Shown here piece by piece: positions 43,870 through 53,055 of a stretch of 54,241 bases of DNA. The DNA lies in the NCBI RefSeq assembly GCF_009917385.1, contig NZ_QWLJ01000033.1, positions 1 through 54,241 on the forward strand. The letters run 5' to 3'. Source of the DNA: Roseburia sp. 1XD42-34 (GTDB lineage Bacteria; Bacillota; Bacilli; Bacillales; Amphibacillaceae). Below the pieces are notes generated by a model. The model made no database searches and was not told where the DNA came from. It saw nothing but the letters and a program-made list of their open reading frames with translations. Each line of letters opens with the position of its first letter. The first letter of the stretch is position 1. The translations under genes were made by a program, and so were the position numbers.

Positions 43870-44069
43870 GCACTACTTTTTTCAAGGCTTTAACAGCTTT
43901 TGAATGTCACTTTTATCCACAACACGATATTTTTTCCTTTTTATTTATTAGTTGATGATTACCTTTGGTACAGATTCTTTATTAGGATATTTTGCAATTA
44001 TAATCAGTAGAACAGAGATTATGAAGCAAAAATCCTTAGCTACTTCATTTTTAATTTCAACCTGTAACG

Positions 44070-45467
44070 CTAGTTTTTAACTGCTGCCCTTTCTCTAATA
44101 TCATTTACAATTTTTGAATAAAAAGTATCTAAGTCATAAAAATAAAATAAGACAATTAGTAATACTCCTAAAACTGCAGGTGCAAGTATAAAAAGAAATG
44201 TAATAGCATCGTATACAGCTGCAGGTTGCGTTGTGCCAATGCTGCTAATATACCCGTTTGCTCCTAAAAACAATCCTACTCCCCCAGAAGCTGCTCCTGT
44301 TCCTACTGTTGTGGCGAAAGTTCCACCAGCAAACGTAAGTCCTTCGTTTCGCAAACCATTTTTCCATTCACCATAATCAATAACATCAGCAAGCATAGCA
44401 TATGCAGTCCCCATAATTGGAGAAAATCCCAGGCCTCGAATAACGGAGCTAATCCCGATAAGCACAAGGCTAGTTGAATCAAATAACATGAATAAACTGC
44501 TAGCAATCAGAGCAATTAACCCAATAATTATGGTTTTTCTTCTTCCAAGTCTTTTAATCACAAAAGAAATCGTTAAAAAACCAACAAGTAATCCACCCGT
44601 AAAGAAAGTATTAAGCGCCCCAACATATTTAGCATTGTTTAAAATATGCTCTGCGTAATAGACGTTCACGTTATTTAACATAAACAATAATGACCACGCA
44701 AAAAGTATAATAAAGAATAAGATAATCCAATATTTATTCGTCACTACTAACTTTAATGATCGACCGAACGAAAGATTCTCTTGCTCCTCAGAATCAGCTG
44801 CAGATTGTACTCGTTCCTTAGTATTTCGGAAAGTGAAAAGGAAAACGAGAGACATCCCAATTGCATATAGAATCATTACATACGTCCAGGATATTGCTTT
44901 TCCTCCAAACATTTCGACAAGAGGCATTGTAATTGCACCTAGTATAATAGACATCGCAAAATAAGAAATCATGCGCAAAATATTTAAGTCACTTCTTACA
45001 TTCTGATTTCTTGATATTAAACTCCCTAAAGTCCCATACGGTATATTACTTGCTGTGTATGCTATAAAATATACGTTAATAATAACAGCGACATATACTA
45101 AAGTTGCTGTTTCGCCCCAACCAGTTGGTATTGAAAATGATAGTACCAATGTTATTGCGAAAGGAATAATTGTCCATAAAACCCATGGACGAGCTTTTCC
45201 ATGTTTGGAAGTAGTTTTATCAACAAAGTGTCCCATTATAACATTTGTAGCAGCATCAAAAAATCGACTAAAAAACAAAATTGCTCCTAATATTGTTGCA
45301 TTTATACCAACATAATCTGTTAAATAAAACATTGAAAAAGAAGCAACACTTATTGCCGCAAAAGCAGTGGCTCCATCTCCAAGCCCATATGCTAATTTTT
45401 CTTTAAAAGCTATTGCTTCGCTTTCATATATCGATTTGTTATTTACAAGCTTTTTTCCAGAAATCAT
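44070..45467 (-). CDS. GPH-family sugar:cation symporter, likely L-fucose importer
   Basis: MFS/GPH transporter of 465 aa with about 12 transmembrane segments. It has the GPH signatures FFSRFFDAATNVIMGHFVDKT (residues about 60-80, shown in part) and GKARPWVLW. GPH carriers such as MelB and XynB-like proteins move glycosides with Na+ or H+. As the only permease next to fucUKAI it is the best candidate for L-fucose uptake, replacing FucP; that is inference. ATG 45467 with AAGGAGAAAG upstream is preferred over an earlier TTG. It is 607 bp downstream of fucU, so it may have its own promoter. Confidence 0.82.
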   Translation of the reverse strand: MISGKKLVNNKSIYESEAIAFKEKLAYGLGDGATAFAAISVASFSMFYLTDYVGINATILGAILFFSRFFDAATNVIMGHFVDKTTSKHGKARPWVLWTIIPFAITLVLSFSIPTGWGETATLVYVAVIINVYFIAYTASNIPYGTLGSLISRNQNVRSDLNILRMISYFAMSIILGAITMPLVEMFGGKAISWTYVMILYAIGMSLVFLFTFRNTKERVQSAADSEEQENLSFGRSLKLVVTNKYWIILFFIILFAWSLLFMLNNVNVYYAEHILNNAKYVGALNTFFTGGLLVGFLTISFVIKRLGRRKTIIIGLIALIASSLFMLFDSTSLVLIGISSVIRGLGFSPIMGTAYAMLADVIDYGEWKNGLRNEGLTFAGGTFATTVGTGAASGGVGLFLGANGYISSIGTTQPAAVYDAITFLFILAPAVLGVLLIVLFYFYDLDTFYSKIVNDIRERAAVKN

Positions 45468-45558
45468 TTCATCTTTCTCCTTCAACTAAATAGTAAAAAA
45501 TCAATGGCTAAACCTTGGCTATTTGGTTTCACTGCAAACTAACTACATCGGAACATAA

Positions 45559-45762
45559 TACTACAGATTCGAATGTGTACTAAATAGTAGCTTTAATACT
45601 TCTTTTTCACGTACCAATTCGACTTTAATCTACAAGCTGATTAAAATGATAACGGAAAAACCAAAACATAATTGGCTTGGTGAAAAAGCTTATACATTAT
45701 CACCACATGAATTAAGAATTTTTGTTCTGTTGATGGCTTACCGAGATACCGAGCGATGGTAA
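45559..45762 (+). pseudogene. Coding-like remnant in the fucU-transporter gap
   Basis: A 67-codon open stretch without a good start reads ...TNSTLIYKLIKMITEKPKHN and ends SPHELRIFVLLMAYRDTERW-stop. Its composition is protein-like and it runs opposite to the fuc operon. I do not recognise it; a transposase or regulator fragment is possible. Confidence 0.25.
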
Positions 45763-45982
45763 AAATATCATTATTCGTTCTATTAGCGCAAGACTTGACT
45801 AGGTACTATTGTTGGAATTGTAATCGAATACAAGTAACAAAAAAGTGTTTCATTTTCCTGCCTAAAAAGAGATTACACAATGAATGACCAGGTAATTATC
45901 CGGAAATTATGACACCCATGGAATATCAAGTTCCTTCAAGACGAATAGCAAATCTCTTCAGAATCTTTAAGGCACAATAACC

Positions 45983-46010
45983 ATTTATTGTGATTATATT
46001 CACAATAAAT
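45983..46010. promoter_or_regulatory. 11-bp palindrome downstream of fucU
   Basis: ATTTATTGTGA and TCACAATAAAT form an inverted repeat with a 6-nt centre, 65 bp after the fucU stop and about 515 bp before the transporter start. It could be an operator or a weak terminator. Confidence 0.4.
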
Positions 46011-46074
46011 TTAATGCTTATATAAAAACACACCGTAAATTAACATATACTTTTTTTATCCTGCAAAAGTTGAG

Positions 46075-46497
46075 TTATATTACCCCTTTTTTTATAATTA
46101 CATTTCCATATAACGCTGTTTCACCAGTAATAAGAACTGCAAAAGCGCCTTGTGCTTGTTTATAAAAATCAAATCGTCCCATATATTTAACTTGAGCATT
46201 CGGATGTTCTCGCTCAATAACTTCTGAATACGCATTCCATATTACGGGTTCAACATCATCACCTTCAACAACTTCCATTAACGCATATTGATAATTAGAA
46301 TATTTATCGAGTGGAAATAACTCTAAAATTGCCTTTAACAACTCGGGAACAGTGTGCCCATCCGCTCTTACTACTCTTTGCCCGACCCTTTCTGCCGGAA
46401 AGTTAGCATCTGAAATGACTAATTCATCCCCATGACCCATTTCCATTAATATTTTCACTAAATTCGGACTTAATATAGACGGTATTTTTTTTAACAT
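46075..46497 (-). CDS. fucU: L-fucose mutarotase FucU
   Basis: RbsD/FucU-family mutarotase of 140 aa that interconverts fucose anomers. Catalytic His22 lies in GHGDELVISDANFP with Asp30. The C-terminal YGNVIIKKGVI matches the family. ATG is preceded by AAAGGGGACA. It starts 15 bp after the fucK stop, so the two are one transcription unit. Confidence 0.9.
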   Translation of the reverse strand: MLKKIPSILSPNLVKILMEMGHGDELVISDANFPAERVGQRVVRADGHTVPELLKAILELFPLDKYSNYQYALMEVVEGDDVEPVIWNAYSEVIEREHPNAQVKYMGRFDFYKQAQGAFAVLITGETALYGNVIIKKGVI

Positions 46498-46512
46498 ATT
46501 ATTTGTCCCCTT

Positions 46513-47991
46513 TCATATTAAGATATTACAAAATTGATTATATTTATCTTCTAAACAGGCAGTTTTGCGAGGTTTATAAATTTTAATTTCCTCAGAGTTT
46601 TTAATTAATGCAACAATATCTTCTCTTCTATTTATTAACCCTAAAGTTATGAGCTGTGAAATTATATTTCCTAAAGAACTTGCTTCTATGGGGCCTGCTA
46701 TTACTTCTCTATTCGTAAAATCTGCTGTAAGTTGACATAATAATTCGTTTTGGATTCCTCCTCCTACCATTTGTATTTGGTTAATTTGACGATGAGTAAT
46801 ATCTTCTATCTGTTCAATTGTATTTCGATAAGACATTGCTAAGCTTTCTAAAATCACTCTAACCAAACGCCTCTTAGCTTTTGGAATTTCTTGGTTAGTT
46901 TTCATGCAAAAGTTTTGTATCTTTTCTTCCATATTTCCTAGTTTGGAAAAAGGATCAGCATTAGGATTAATGTACGATTTATTATCTTCTATTTCATCCG
47001 CGAGAGCGGCGAGAGTTTTATGTGCTAACCTCTCTCCTTTTAGAGACCATTCACGTCTTAATTCATTGTAAATCCACAATCCTGTTGTATTTTTTAAAAT
47101 GCGATAATTACCACCAAACGTGCCTTCATTCGTTAGCCCGGCTACAAAGGCCTCATTTGTGATTACAGGATGCGTGGATTCAACACCAACTAAAGACCAA
47201 GTTCCACTGCTAATAAAAGCAGTTTCTTGAATGGAGTTTAAGTATGGGATAGCTAATACTGCACTCGCTGTGTCATGACTTCCTCCGGCTACGACCTTGA
47301 ACGCGTCTACCCTTAATTCATTACATAACTCAGGTGTTAAGGTACCTACAGTTTTACCTCCCTTTGAAATAGTGGAAAACCAATCAATTGGTATACCAAT
47401 TTTTTCCATTATTTGCTTAGAAAACTGTCTGGAGTTTACATCTAATAAGCCACTCGTGCTCGAAATTGTATATTCGTTAATTATTTGACCCGACAATAAG
47501 TAGGTAATAAGATCAGGCATAAATAACACTTTTTTTACTATTTTCTTCAGATATGGTTTACTAGTTAGATCTGCGTGGATTTGGTTAATGCTATTAATTA
47601 AATCTGGTTGAACTCCAGTTTTTGTAAAGAAGTCTACTTTTGATAACTTATTATAGAATTTATTTTCATATTTTTTCGTTCTTTGATCACGATAACTGAG
47701 TGGATTAGAGATAAGATCACCATCTTTATCAAGATAACAGTAATCTACCCCCCAAGTGTCTACCGCAATTGATTCAATAGGTATCCCATCATTAGAAGAT
47801 TTTACAATGCCTTTTTTAATTTGTTGAAAAAGATTTAATACATCCCAATATAAATTATCTCCAACAGATATAGGATGATTATTAAATCGATGAACTTCAT
47901 ATAGTTCAACTTTTTTACCATCAAATAACCCCTGCATAACTCTTCCTGAGCTTGCCCCTAAATCAACGGCTAAAATTTTTTTATAAGCCAT
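46513..47991 (-). CDS. fucK: L-fuculokinase (RhaB-like FGGY kinase)
   Basis: FGGY-family sugar kinase of 492 aa. It begins with the phosphate-1 motif AVDLGASSGR (8-17), then VDTWGVDYC, a GGSHDTASAV loop and the adenosine motif VGGGIQNELL. Sequence is closest to rhamnulokinases, as is common for fuculokinases in Firmicutes; the fucI, fucA and fucU neighbours decide the substrate as L-fuculose. ATG with GAGGTGAATAAC upstream. It lies 452 bp downstream of fucA; the gap 47992-48443 contains only a palindrome. Confidence 0.85.
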   Translation of the reverse strand: MAYKKILAVDLGASSGRVMQGLFDGKKVELYEVHRFNNHPISVGDNLYWDVLNLFQQIKKGIVKSSNDGIPIESIAVDTWGVDYCYLDKDGDLISNPLSYRDQRTKKYENKFYNKLSKVDFFTKTGVQPDLINSINQIHADLTSKPYLKKIVKKVLFMPDLITYLLSGQIINEYTISSTSGLLDVNSRQFSKQIMEKIGIPIDWFSTISKGGKTVGTLTPELCNELRVDAFKVVAGGSHDTASAVLAIPYLNSIQETAFISSGTWSLVGVESTHPVITNEAFVAGLTNEGTFGGNYRILKNTTGLWIYNELRREWSLKGERLAHKTLAALADEIEDNKSYINPNADPFSKLGNMEEKIQNFCMKTNQEIPKAKRRLVRVILESLAMSYRNTIEQIEDITHRQINQIQMVGGGIQNELLCQLTADFTNREVIAGPIEASSLGNIISQLITLGLINRREDIVALIKNSEEIKIYKPRKTACLEDKYNQFCNILI

Positions 47992-48231
47992 TAGTTATTC
48001 ACCTCACTTATTCTAATATAAAGTAACCATTGCTTAACTAAACCTTATATAGAATTGATATTGAAAGGGAAGTAAGGCTATAATAATACTAGGAAAATCT
48101 TTTTTAAAATAATTAGATCATGAGTTTGTGTTTTCAGTACGCTTTGGATTAAGAAACAAATAGGAGATTGATATCCTTTAGCCAACTCACAATCCAACTA
48201 TAAATGTTGTTTGGTTGAAAAAGAAGTCCAT

Positions 48232-48254
48232 AGCAACAGATAATATCTGTTGCT
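48232..48254. promoter_or_regulatory. Perfect 23-nt palindrome between fucA and fucK
   Basis: AGCAACAGATA-A-TATCTGTTGCT is an 11-bp inverted repeat around a single base. On the minus strand CTTTTTC follows 8 nt later. It could be an operator or act as an RNA hairpin modulating fucA versus fucKU expression. Confidence 0.5.
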
Positions 48255-48443
48255 GGAAATAGCCATCTTTCCCTTGACTCGTATATCCAAGACTAGTTAA
48301 AGACTTTGAAAATACCTTTAAAAAATGATGCATATTGAATTAGGTTATGGTGTTATTCGTAAATAAAAGGGTTTAACACGTTTTTAGGATTGAGGCTCCA
48401 GCAAAGTAAGGAGCAACGGTAGAATTGACCAAACTTGAATCCT

Positions 48444-49088
48444 TTATTGTCCATAAGTAACAAATCTAGTAACCATCTTATCCATTTCTTCATCTGATAG
48501 AATTACGGGATTTCCAACTGCTTTTGATTGCCAATATAAACGAGCACAAAATTCCAATTGCTCCGTGATCGCAAATGCCTCGTCAAGGTTACTGCCGACT
48601 ACATTTATACCGTGGTTCGCAAGCAATACGGCTTTCCTTCCCTCCATTGCTTTAAATGCATTCTCAGCTAGCTCTTTCGTTCCATAAGCCGCATATTCAG
48701 CACAGCGGACATTCTTCCCACCGGAATGAGCCACAAGATAGTCAATAGCTGGTAAATCTTCTCGCAAACAGGATATTGTAGTTGAATATAACGCATGAGT
48801 ATGAATCATAGCATTCACATCCTTGCGATTTTGATAAACAACTGCATGCATTTGATATTCGCTGGAAGGTTTTAAGGTACCCTCAATAATTTTTCCGTTC
48901 AAATCCATGATCACAATATCTTCCTCTTGCAATTTATAGTAATCCATACCACTTGGAGTGATTGCCATATAACCAGATTTTTTATCAAAAAGACTAATAT
49001 TTCCTCCAGTGCCGACTGTTAACCCAGAATCAATTAATTTCTTTCCGTACTCGACTAGTTGTATTCGTTCCTTTTCTAACAGACCCAT
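48444..49088 (-). CDS. fucA: L-fuculose-1-phosphate aldolase
   Basis: Class II zinc aldolase of 214 aa that splits L-fuculose-1-phosphate to DHAP and L-lactaldehyde. Catalytic Glu77 is in KPSSEYQMH; zinc ligands His96 and His98 in MIHTHALY, and His159 in LLANHG. It is a paralogue of drdA (20386-21045). ATG has ATGGAGGTATATAT upstream. It follows fucI by 165 bp, with a stable hairpin between them. Confidence 0.9.
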   Translation of the reverse strand: MGLLEKERIQLVEYGKKLIDSGLTVGTGGNISLFDKKSGYMAITPSGMDYYKLQEEDIVIMDLNGKIIEGTLKPSSEYQMHAVVYQNRKDVNAMIHTHALYSTTISCLREDLPAIDYLVAHSGGKNVRCAEYAAYGTKELAENAFKAMEGRKAVLLANHGINVVGSNLDEAFAITEQLEFCARLYWQSKAVGNPVILSDEEMDKMVTRFVTYGQ

Positions 49089-49216
49089 ATATATACCTCC
49101 ATTGTAGCTTAAAAATTAAATTATAAAACTAATTACAATTTATCGCCTATTCTCTAATCGGCCAGATGTTTTCTTCATTTTGGTAGAAATTCGAGTGCTT
49201 TTTAGAATATGTTCTC

Positions 49217-49245
49217 CGCTTGGAATGGATACCCCATTCCAAGCG
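49217..49245 (-). other. Intercistronic hairpin after fucI
   Basis: CGCTTGGAATGG pairs with CCATTCCAAGCG (12 bp, 5-nt loop), extended by CTCC/GGAG outside, 8 bp after the fucI stop. There is no T-run, so it more likely protects the fucI 3' end or partly attenuates than fully terminates. Confidence 0.65.
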
Positions 49246-49253
49246 AGGAGGTA

Positions 49254-51041
49254 TTATTTATATAGTGGACCATATTCCTGACATGCTTCAAAATCAGTTC
49301 GCTCTTTTTCTTTGGTTCCAAAACCAGTAAAGGAATGTGGTCTAAAAATCCTTTCATCCTCAACGTTATGCAGCACTACCGGAATACGCAGCATACTTGC
49401 TAAGGTAATGAATTCGTGTCCGACATGTCCATAAACCGAAGCACTATGATTTGAGCCCCAATTAGCCATTACATTATAAACAGTCTCAAACCCTGCCGCC
49501 CCTAATTTAGGTGCAAACCAAGTTGTCGGCCACGTTTTATCAGTACGTTCATCTAAGATATCGGAGAGCTCTTTATCTAGAGCGCAGCTGTAACCTTCAG
49601 CAATTTGCAGAGTTGGACCTACTCCTTTAACGAGATTTACTCGAGCCATTGTCATTGGCATTTCAACATCGGTATAGAATCTCGATGAAAATCCTCCTCC
49701 ACGAAAATATTCATAATTAGCTCTATTCCATTCTACTTTGGCCATGATTTTCTCTATATCATCTTCAGTCATATTCCAAAATTCCTTCATGATAGGATTA
49801 TCATGTTTATCTGTTAATGGACCAGCCCAATCTAAAGCGGAAGCTCCTGAATTCTTTAAATGAATTACTCCATTTTTGGCTTTTCCACCTAATTTATGAC
49901 CCGTCACCCGCTCAACAGATTCTGGACTCCAGTAAGTTCTTACATCAGAAAATAGTGGTGCTTTGTTAGTCAATAAAGTTCCAAAGAGCATGGAAACTCC
50001 ATTCAACGTATCATTTTCTGTCGCAAATGCAGTCACTGGTCTTGGCCCATTCCAGTCAAAAGTTGAAGTCATAATAGCTTCCGTAAAATCTCCATTAGGT
50101 AACCAATCTGTCCATTGTCTTTGCCCTTGGAAGCCTCCAGAAATAGCATTACGACCTTTAGCTTCTTCTTCCCACCCTAATTCTGCCAATGTTTCATTAC
50201 TGTATAAAATATCTCGAGTTATGATCGCATGCTTTGCAATAAATTCCCAATCTTCTTCGGCAGGAATAACTTTTGATTTTTCAATGATTTTTGGGAAATC
50301 CTTTCCTTCATTGATATCAGTACCTTCTTTACAATACTTCTTAATCCAAGCCAATGCTTTTTCATATTCTTTTTTATCGTAAATCTCCAGTTTCATTCTT
50401 CTTAAGATCTCTGTCATATCAACATATTCGACAGTCATTCCTAAATATTTATTAAAGAAGTCATCATCAGCTTGAGACCCAACAATTCCCATACAGGAGG
50501 AACCAATATTGACATAAGACTTTCCTTGCATTTGCCCTACAGCAAATACCCCTTTAGCAAAGGTTAAAATTTGATCTTCTACTTCTTTAGGGATACTATC
50601 ATCATCTAAATCCTGAATTTCCTCTCCGTAAATCTTATACGTTGGGTATCCTTTTTCTGCATATGCAGCCATCGCGGCTGCAACATAAACCGCTCCAGGT
50701 CTTTGTGTTCCATTAAAACCCCAAATACCTTTAATTGTGTTCGGATTTAAGTCTAATGTTTCTGTTCCATAATTCCATGACGCTGTTACAGACAGTGTAC
50801 CAACGATATTTTCTTCTTTAAACAGTTCATCAACAGCTCCAGCGTCCCCTCTTCCACCAATCGTTCGATCTGCTAAAACACACTGAACAGAAGTTCCGTC
50901 TGCATAGCGAAGGTTATTTTCAATCAGTTCTTTTGCTGACCGAGCCATTGTCATCGTTTTTTCTTCCAAAGATTCTCTTACACCGCCATGACGGCCGTCT
51001 ATAATAGGTCTGATACCAAGTTTAGGATAACTTAAAGCCAT
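49254..51041 (-). CDS. fucI: L-fucose isomerase
   Basis: Mn-dependent ketol isomerase converting L-fucose to L-fuculose; 595 aa, the standard length. Visible motifs include GRHGGVRESLE (16-26), MAAYAEKGYPTY, and the metal ligands Glu342 (TENDT) and Asp366 (FSDVRTYW), with the His-rich SNHSASVYGHVGHE near 530. ATG with AAAGGAGAGAAT upstream. It is the first gene of the fucose operon, behind a cre-overlapping promoter. Confidence 0.95.
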   Translation of the reverse strand: MALSYPKLGIRPIIDGRHGGVRESLEEKTMTMARSAKELIENNLRYADGTSVQCVLADRTIGGRGDAGAVDELFKEENIVGTLSVTASWNYGTETLDLNPNTIKGIWGFNGTQRPGAVYVAAAMAAYAEKGYPTYKIYGEEIQDLDDDSIPKEVEDQILTFAKGVFAVGQMQGKSYVNIGSSCMGIVGSQADDDFFNKYLGMTVEYVDMTEILRRMKLEIYDKKEYEKALAWIKKYCKEGTDINEGKDFPKIIEKSKVIPAEEDWEFIAKHAIITRDILYSNETLAELGWEEEAKGRNAISGGFQGQRQWTDWLPNGDFTEAIMTSTFDWNGPRPVTAFATENDTLNGVSMLFGTLLTNKAPLFSDVRTYWSPESVERVTGHKLGGKAKNGVIHLKNSGASALDWAGPLTDKHDNPIMKEFWNMTEDDIEKIMAKVEWNRANYEYFRGGGFSSRFYTDVEMPMTMARVNLVKGVGPTLQIAEGYSCALDKELSDILDERTDKTWPTTWFAPKLGAAGFETVYNVMANWGSNHSASVYGHVGHEFITLASMLRIPVVLHNVEDERIFRPHSFTGFGTKEKERTDFEACQEYGPLYK

Positions 51042-51079
51042 TAATATTCTCTCCTTTACATTTTCTGTCCACTAAATAA

Positions 51080-51108
51080 AATATATATCCTAGGGAAAGC
51101 GATTTCAA
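51080..51108 (-). promoter_or_regulatory. Sigma-A promoter of fucI
   Basis: On the minus strand, TTGAAA (51108-51103), a 17-nt spacer and TATATT (51085-51080); the start is predicted near 51073, about 32 nt before the fucI ATG. Confidence 0.75.
51094..51108. promoter_or_regulatory. cre site overlapping the fucI -35 box
   Basis: Minus-strand TTGAAATCGCTTTCC matches the cre consensus at all defined positions but the last. It includes the -35 hexamer, the same arrangement as at glpT. Confidence 0.7.
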
Positions 51109-51130
51109 TGGTCTGAAGGGGTATTGGCTT

Positions 51131-51170
51131 TTGTTCAAAAACATTATCTTTTTCGTTCAAATTTGTTCAA
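51131..51170 (-). promoter_or_regulatory. Three direct repeats upstream of fucI promoter, candidate FucR operators
   Basis: Minus strand carries TTGAACAAA (twice) and TTTGAACGAAA, i.e. a repeated TTGAAC-R-AAA motif. Two copies are 10 bp apart and one a further ~20 bp away, lying about 60-98 bp upstream of the predicted start. The position suggests activation, as with E. coli FucR; unproven. The rest of 51171-51523 shows no gene. Confidence 0.45.
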
Positions 51171-51523
51171 GAATACGCTAAGTATGGTATTTTTGAGATA
51201 CTGGATAATGGGTATAATGATCATAAAAGGAGGGGTAAAGAGGATTGTTTAGAAGGAAAAATGGGGGTTTTGTCCACGTTTCAAGAACTAGAGCATAGCC
51301 TGGACCAATAGTCGGTTAACTTGGATAAATTAACCGTAGAAGTAAAATAAAATACACTATAAAGAGAAGCAGAGAAAGAAAATAAATGGTCCGGAACAGA
51401 GCATATCCACAAAAAATTGAAAGTATGGAAGGATCAAGAACTTACTTATGACTAACGCATTAAAGGAGAAGAGGTTTCAAAATCAAAATTTTGTTTTTTT
51501 ATGGAGAAATCATTTATATAAAA

Positions 51524-52285
51524 TTAACAACCAGGCCAAACAACTTCACAATCTTGATTTAGATTATTGAGAAATTTATCATCTGGTTTTTTATCTGTGA
51601 TTATGTGATTAATTTCACTAAAATGAGCTAATTTAAAAAAGTGCCTGGTATCAAATTTTGAAGAATCAACTAATAATATAGTCTTTTTGGTGTTACTTAT
51701 CATTTTTTGTTTAATTAAAGCCTGGTTATAGTCGGCTTCATAACTACCAATATTATCAATACCTCTACAACTAAAAATAGCAATATCTGTATAAAAGTTA
51801 TCAAGAAAGTTTACTGCAAAGTTTCCAAGTATCGAATTTGTCCCGTGAATAACTTCTCCTCCTGTAATAAATAATGAGACATTAGGCATTTTATTCAAGT
51901 GAGGGGCTAGATCAACACTGTTTGTTATAATCCGCAAATTGTCAATTTCTGTTAGAAAAGGAAGAATAAAAGAAGCCGTAGAAGAACTATCTAAAAAAAT
52001 GGCTTGGTTCGATCCAATAAAAGTAGAAGCTATTTCTGCTATTGAATATTTAAGTTTTACGTGCTCATCTAACCTGGATTCATAAGAATAATCCATGTTT
52101 TTAGGTATTGATAATCTTACTTCCCCGTGTTCTCTAATTACCCTCCCTTGTTTTTCTAATTCAATTAAATCACGTCTTATAGTGGAAGTACTACTATATA
52201 ATATAGATTCCAATTTACGAGTTGAGATGACTTTTCTTTTCTTTAATATTTCCATAATTTTAGTTTGCCTTTCAATCATTGCCAT
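51524..52285 (-). CDS. fucR: DeoR-family regulator of the fucose operon
   Basis: DeoR-type regulator of 253 aa with an N-terminal winged HTH (about 5-57; ISTRKLESILYSSTSTIRRDL) and a DeoRC domain with LDSSSTASFILPF (about 97-109) and FITGGEVIHG. It sits directly upstream of fucI on the same strand but with a 480-bp gap and its own start (ATG, TAGGAGGGAATAGAA upstream). The ligand is probably fuculose-1-phosphate by analogy with E. coli FucR. It is paralogous to the DeoR gene at 25609. Confidence 0.85.
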   Translation of the reverse strand: MAMIERQTKIMEILKKRKVISTRKLESILYSSTSTIRRDLIELEKQGRVIREHGEVRLSIPKNMDYSYESRLDEHVKLKYSIAEIASTFIGSNQAIFLDSSSTASFILPFLTEIDNLRIITNSVDLAPHLNKMPNVSLFITGGEVIHGTNSILGNFAVNFLDNFYTDIAIFSCRGIDNIGSYEADYNQALIKQKMISNTKKTILLVDSSKFDTRHFFKLAHFSEINHIITDKKPDDKFLNNLNQDCEVVWPGC

Positions 52286-52892
52286 TTCTATTCCCTCCTA
52301 TTTTACATGGGAAATTTTCAATAATATATTGCCAATAATTGCATCAAATATTTATACAATTACTATATGTGTAGAGCAAAACACTGTCAATTAGCTTGTG
52401 GAATTAAGATAACTAAGGTTGAGTTTGCTATTCAGACTTTTTCTAAGTATTAAGAGACGTATTAGAATTCATTATCCTGTTTTCCCATTGTTTTTAAATA
52501 TACTCATTATTACTAAAGTCATACTGATCCCCTTAACTTTCGAACTTTAATTTTTGATTATAATGGGCTGTGTTAAAGTATATTATTTATTTGTTCACTT
52601 TTGGATCAGCAAAAATAGATGTAATACCCTTTATGATAGGTCTAAAAAATAAAATGCATGACCAAAGGAGATAAATGTGATGATCTCCTTAGAAACTAAC
52701 TAGAGGACTTCATCTCTGACATGTGGATACGCCTTTTCTCATTTACTTTGAAATTGTTCTAATGCCAGTAGGACTTCTTTTTTATCTTTAACGCAATAAG
52801 TAATTTTAAAGTTGGCAAGAATTTCTGTTACGGTTTTTAACAAGCACAATTTCTGAGCGATATTATGAGTAACATGGCCAGACCACTTGATT

Positions 52893-53041
52893 AGGAAACA
52901 TGGTGAGGTAACAAACCAATGATGACTTATCGTAGGGCAATGGAGTGAAGTCGCCTAGTTGCTGGGCACTAGAGCCGGACATAGCTTATTTGGTTCATTT
53001 CGTTATCCCAAAGCCAAAATCTTTATACTCTTTCTTATCTC
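52893..53041 (+). repeat. Family A repeat, copy A7 (right half)
   Basis: It carries AAACATGGTGAGGTAACAAA, CCAATGATGACTTATCGTAG, GGAGTGAAGTCGCC, CTAGTTGCTGGGCACTAGAG and ATCTTTATACTCTTTCTTATCTC. The left ~100 bp of the element are missing. A short reading frame across it is repeat-derived. 52286-52892 shows no gene. Confidence 0.8.
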
Positions 53042-53055
53042 TTAATAAAGCTGTT

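Noticed and set aside
2508..53041. Repeats as a CRISPR array
   Set aside because: Copies are long, widely dispersed and diverged, without regular spacers, and no cas genes are present.
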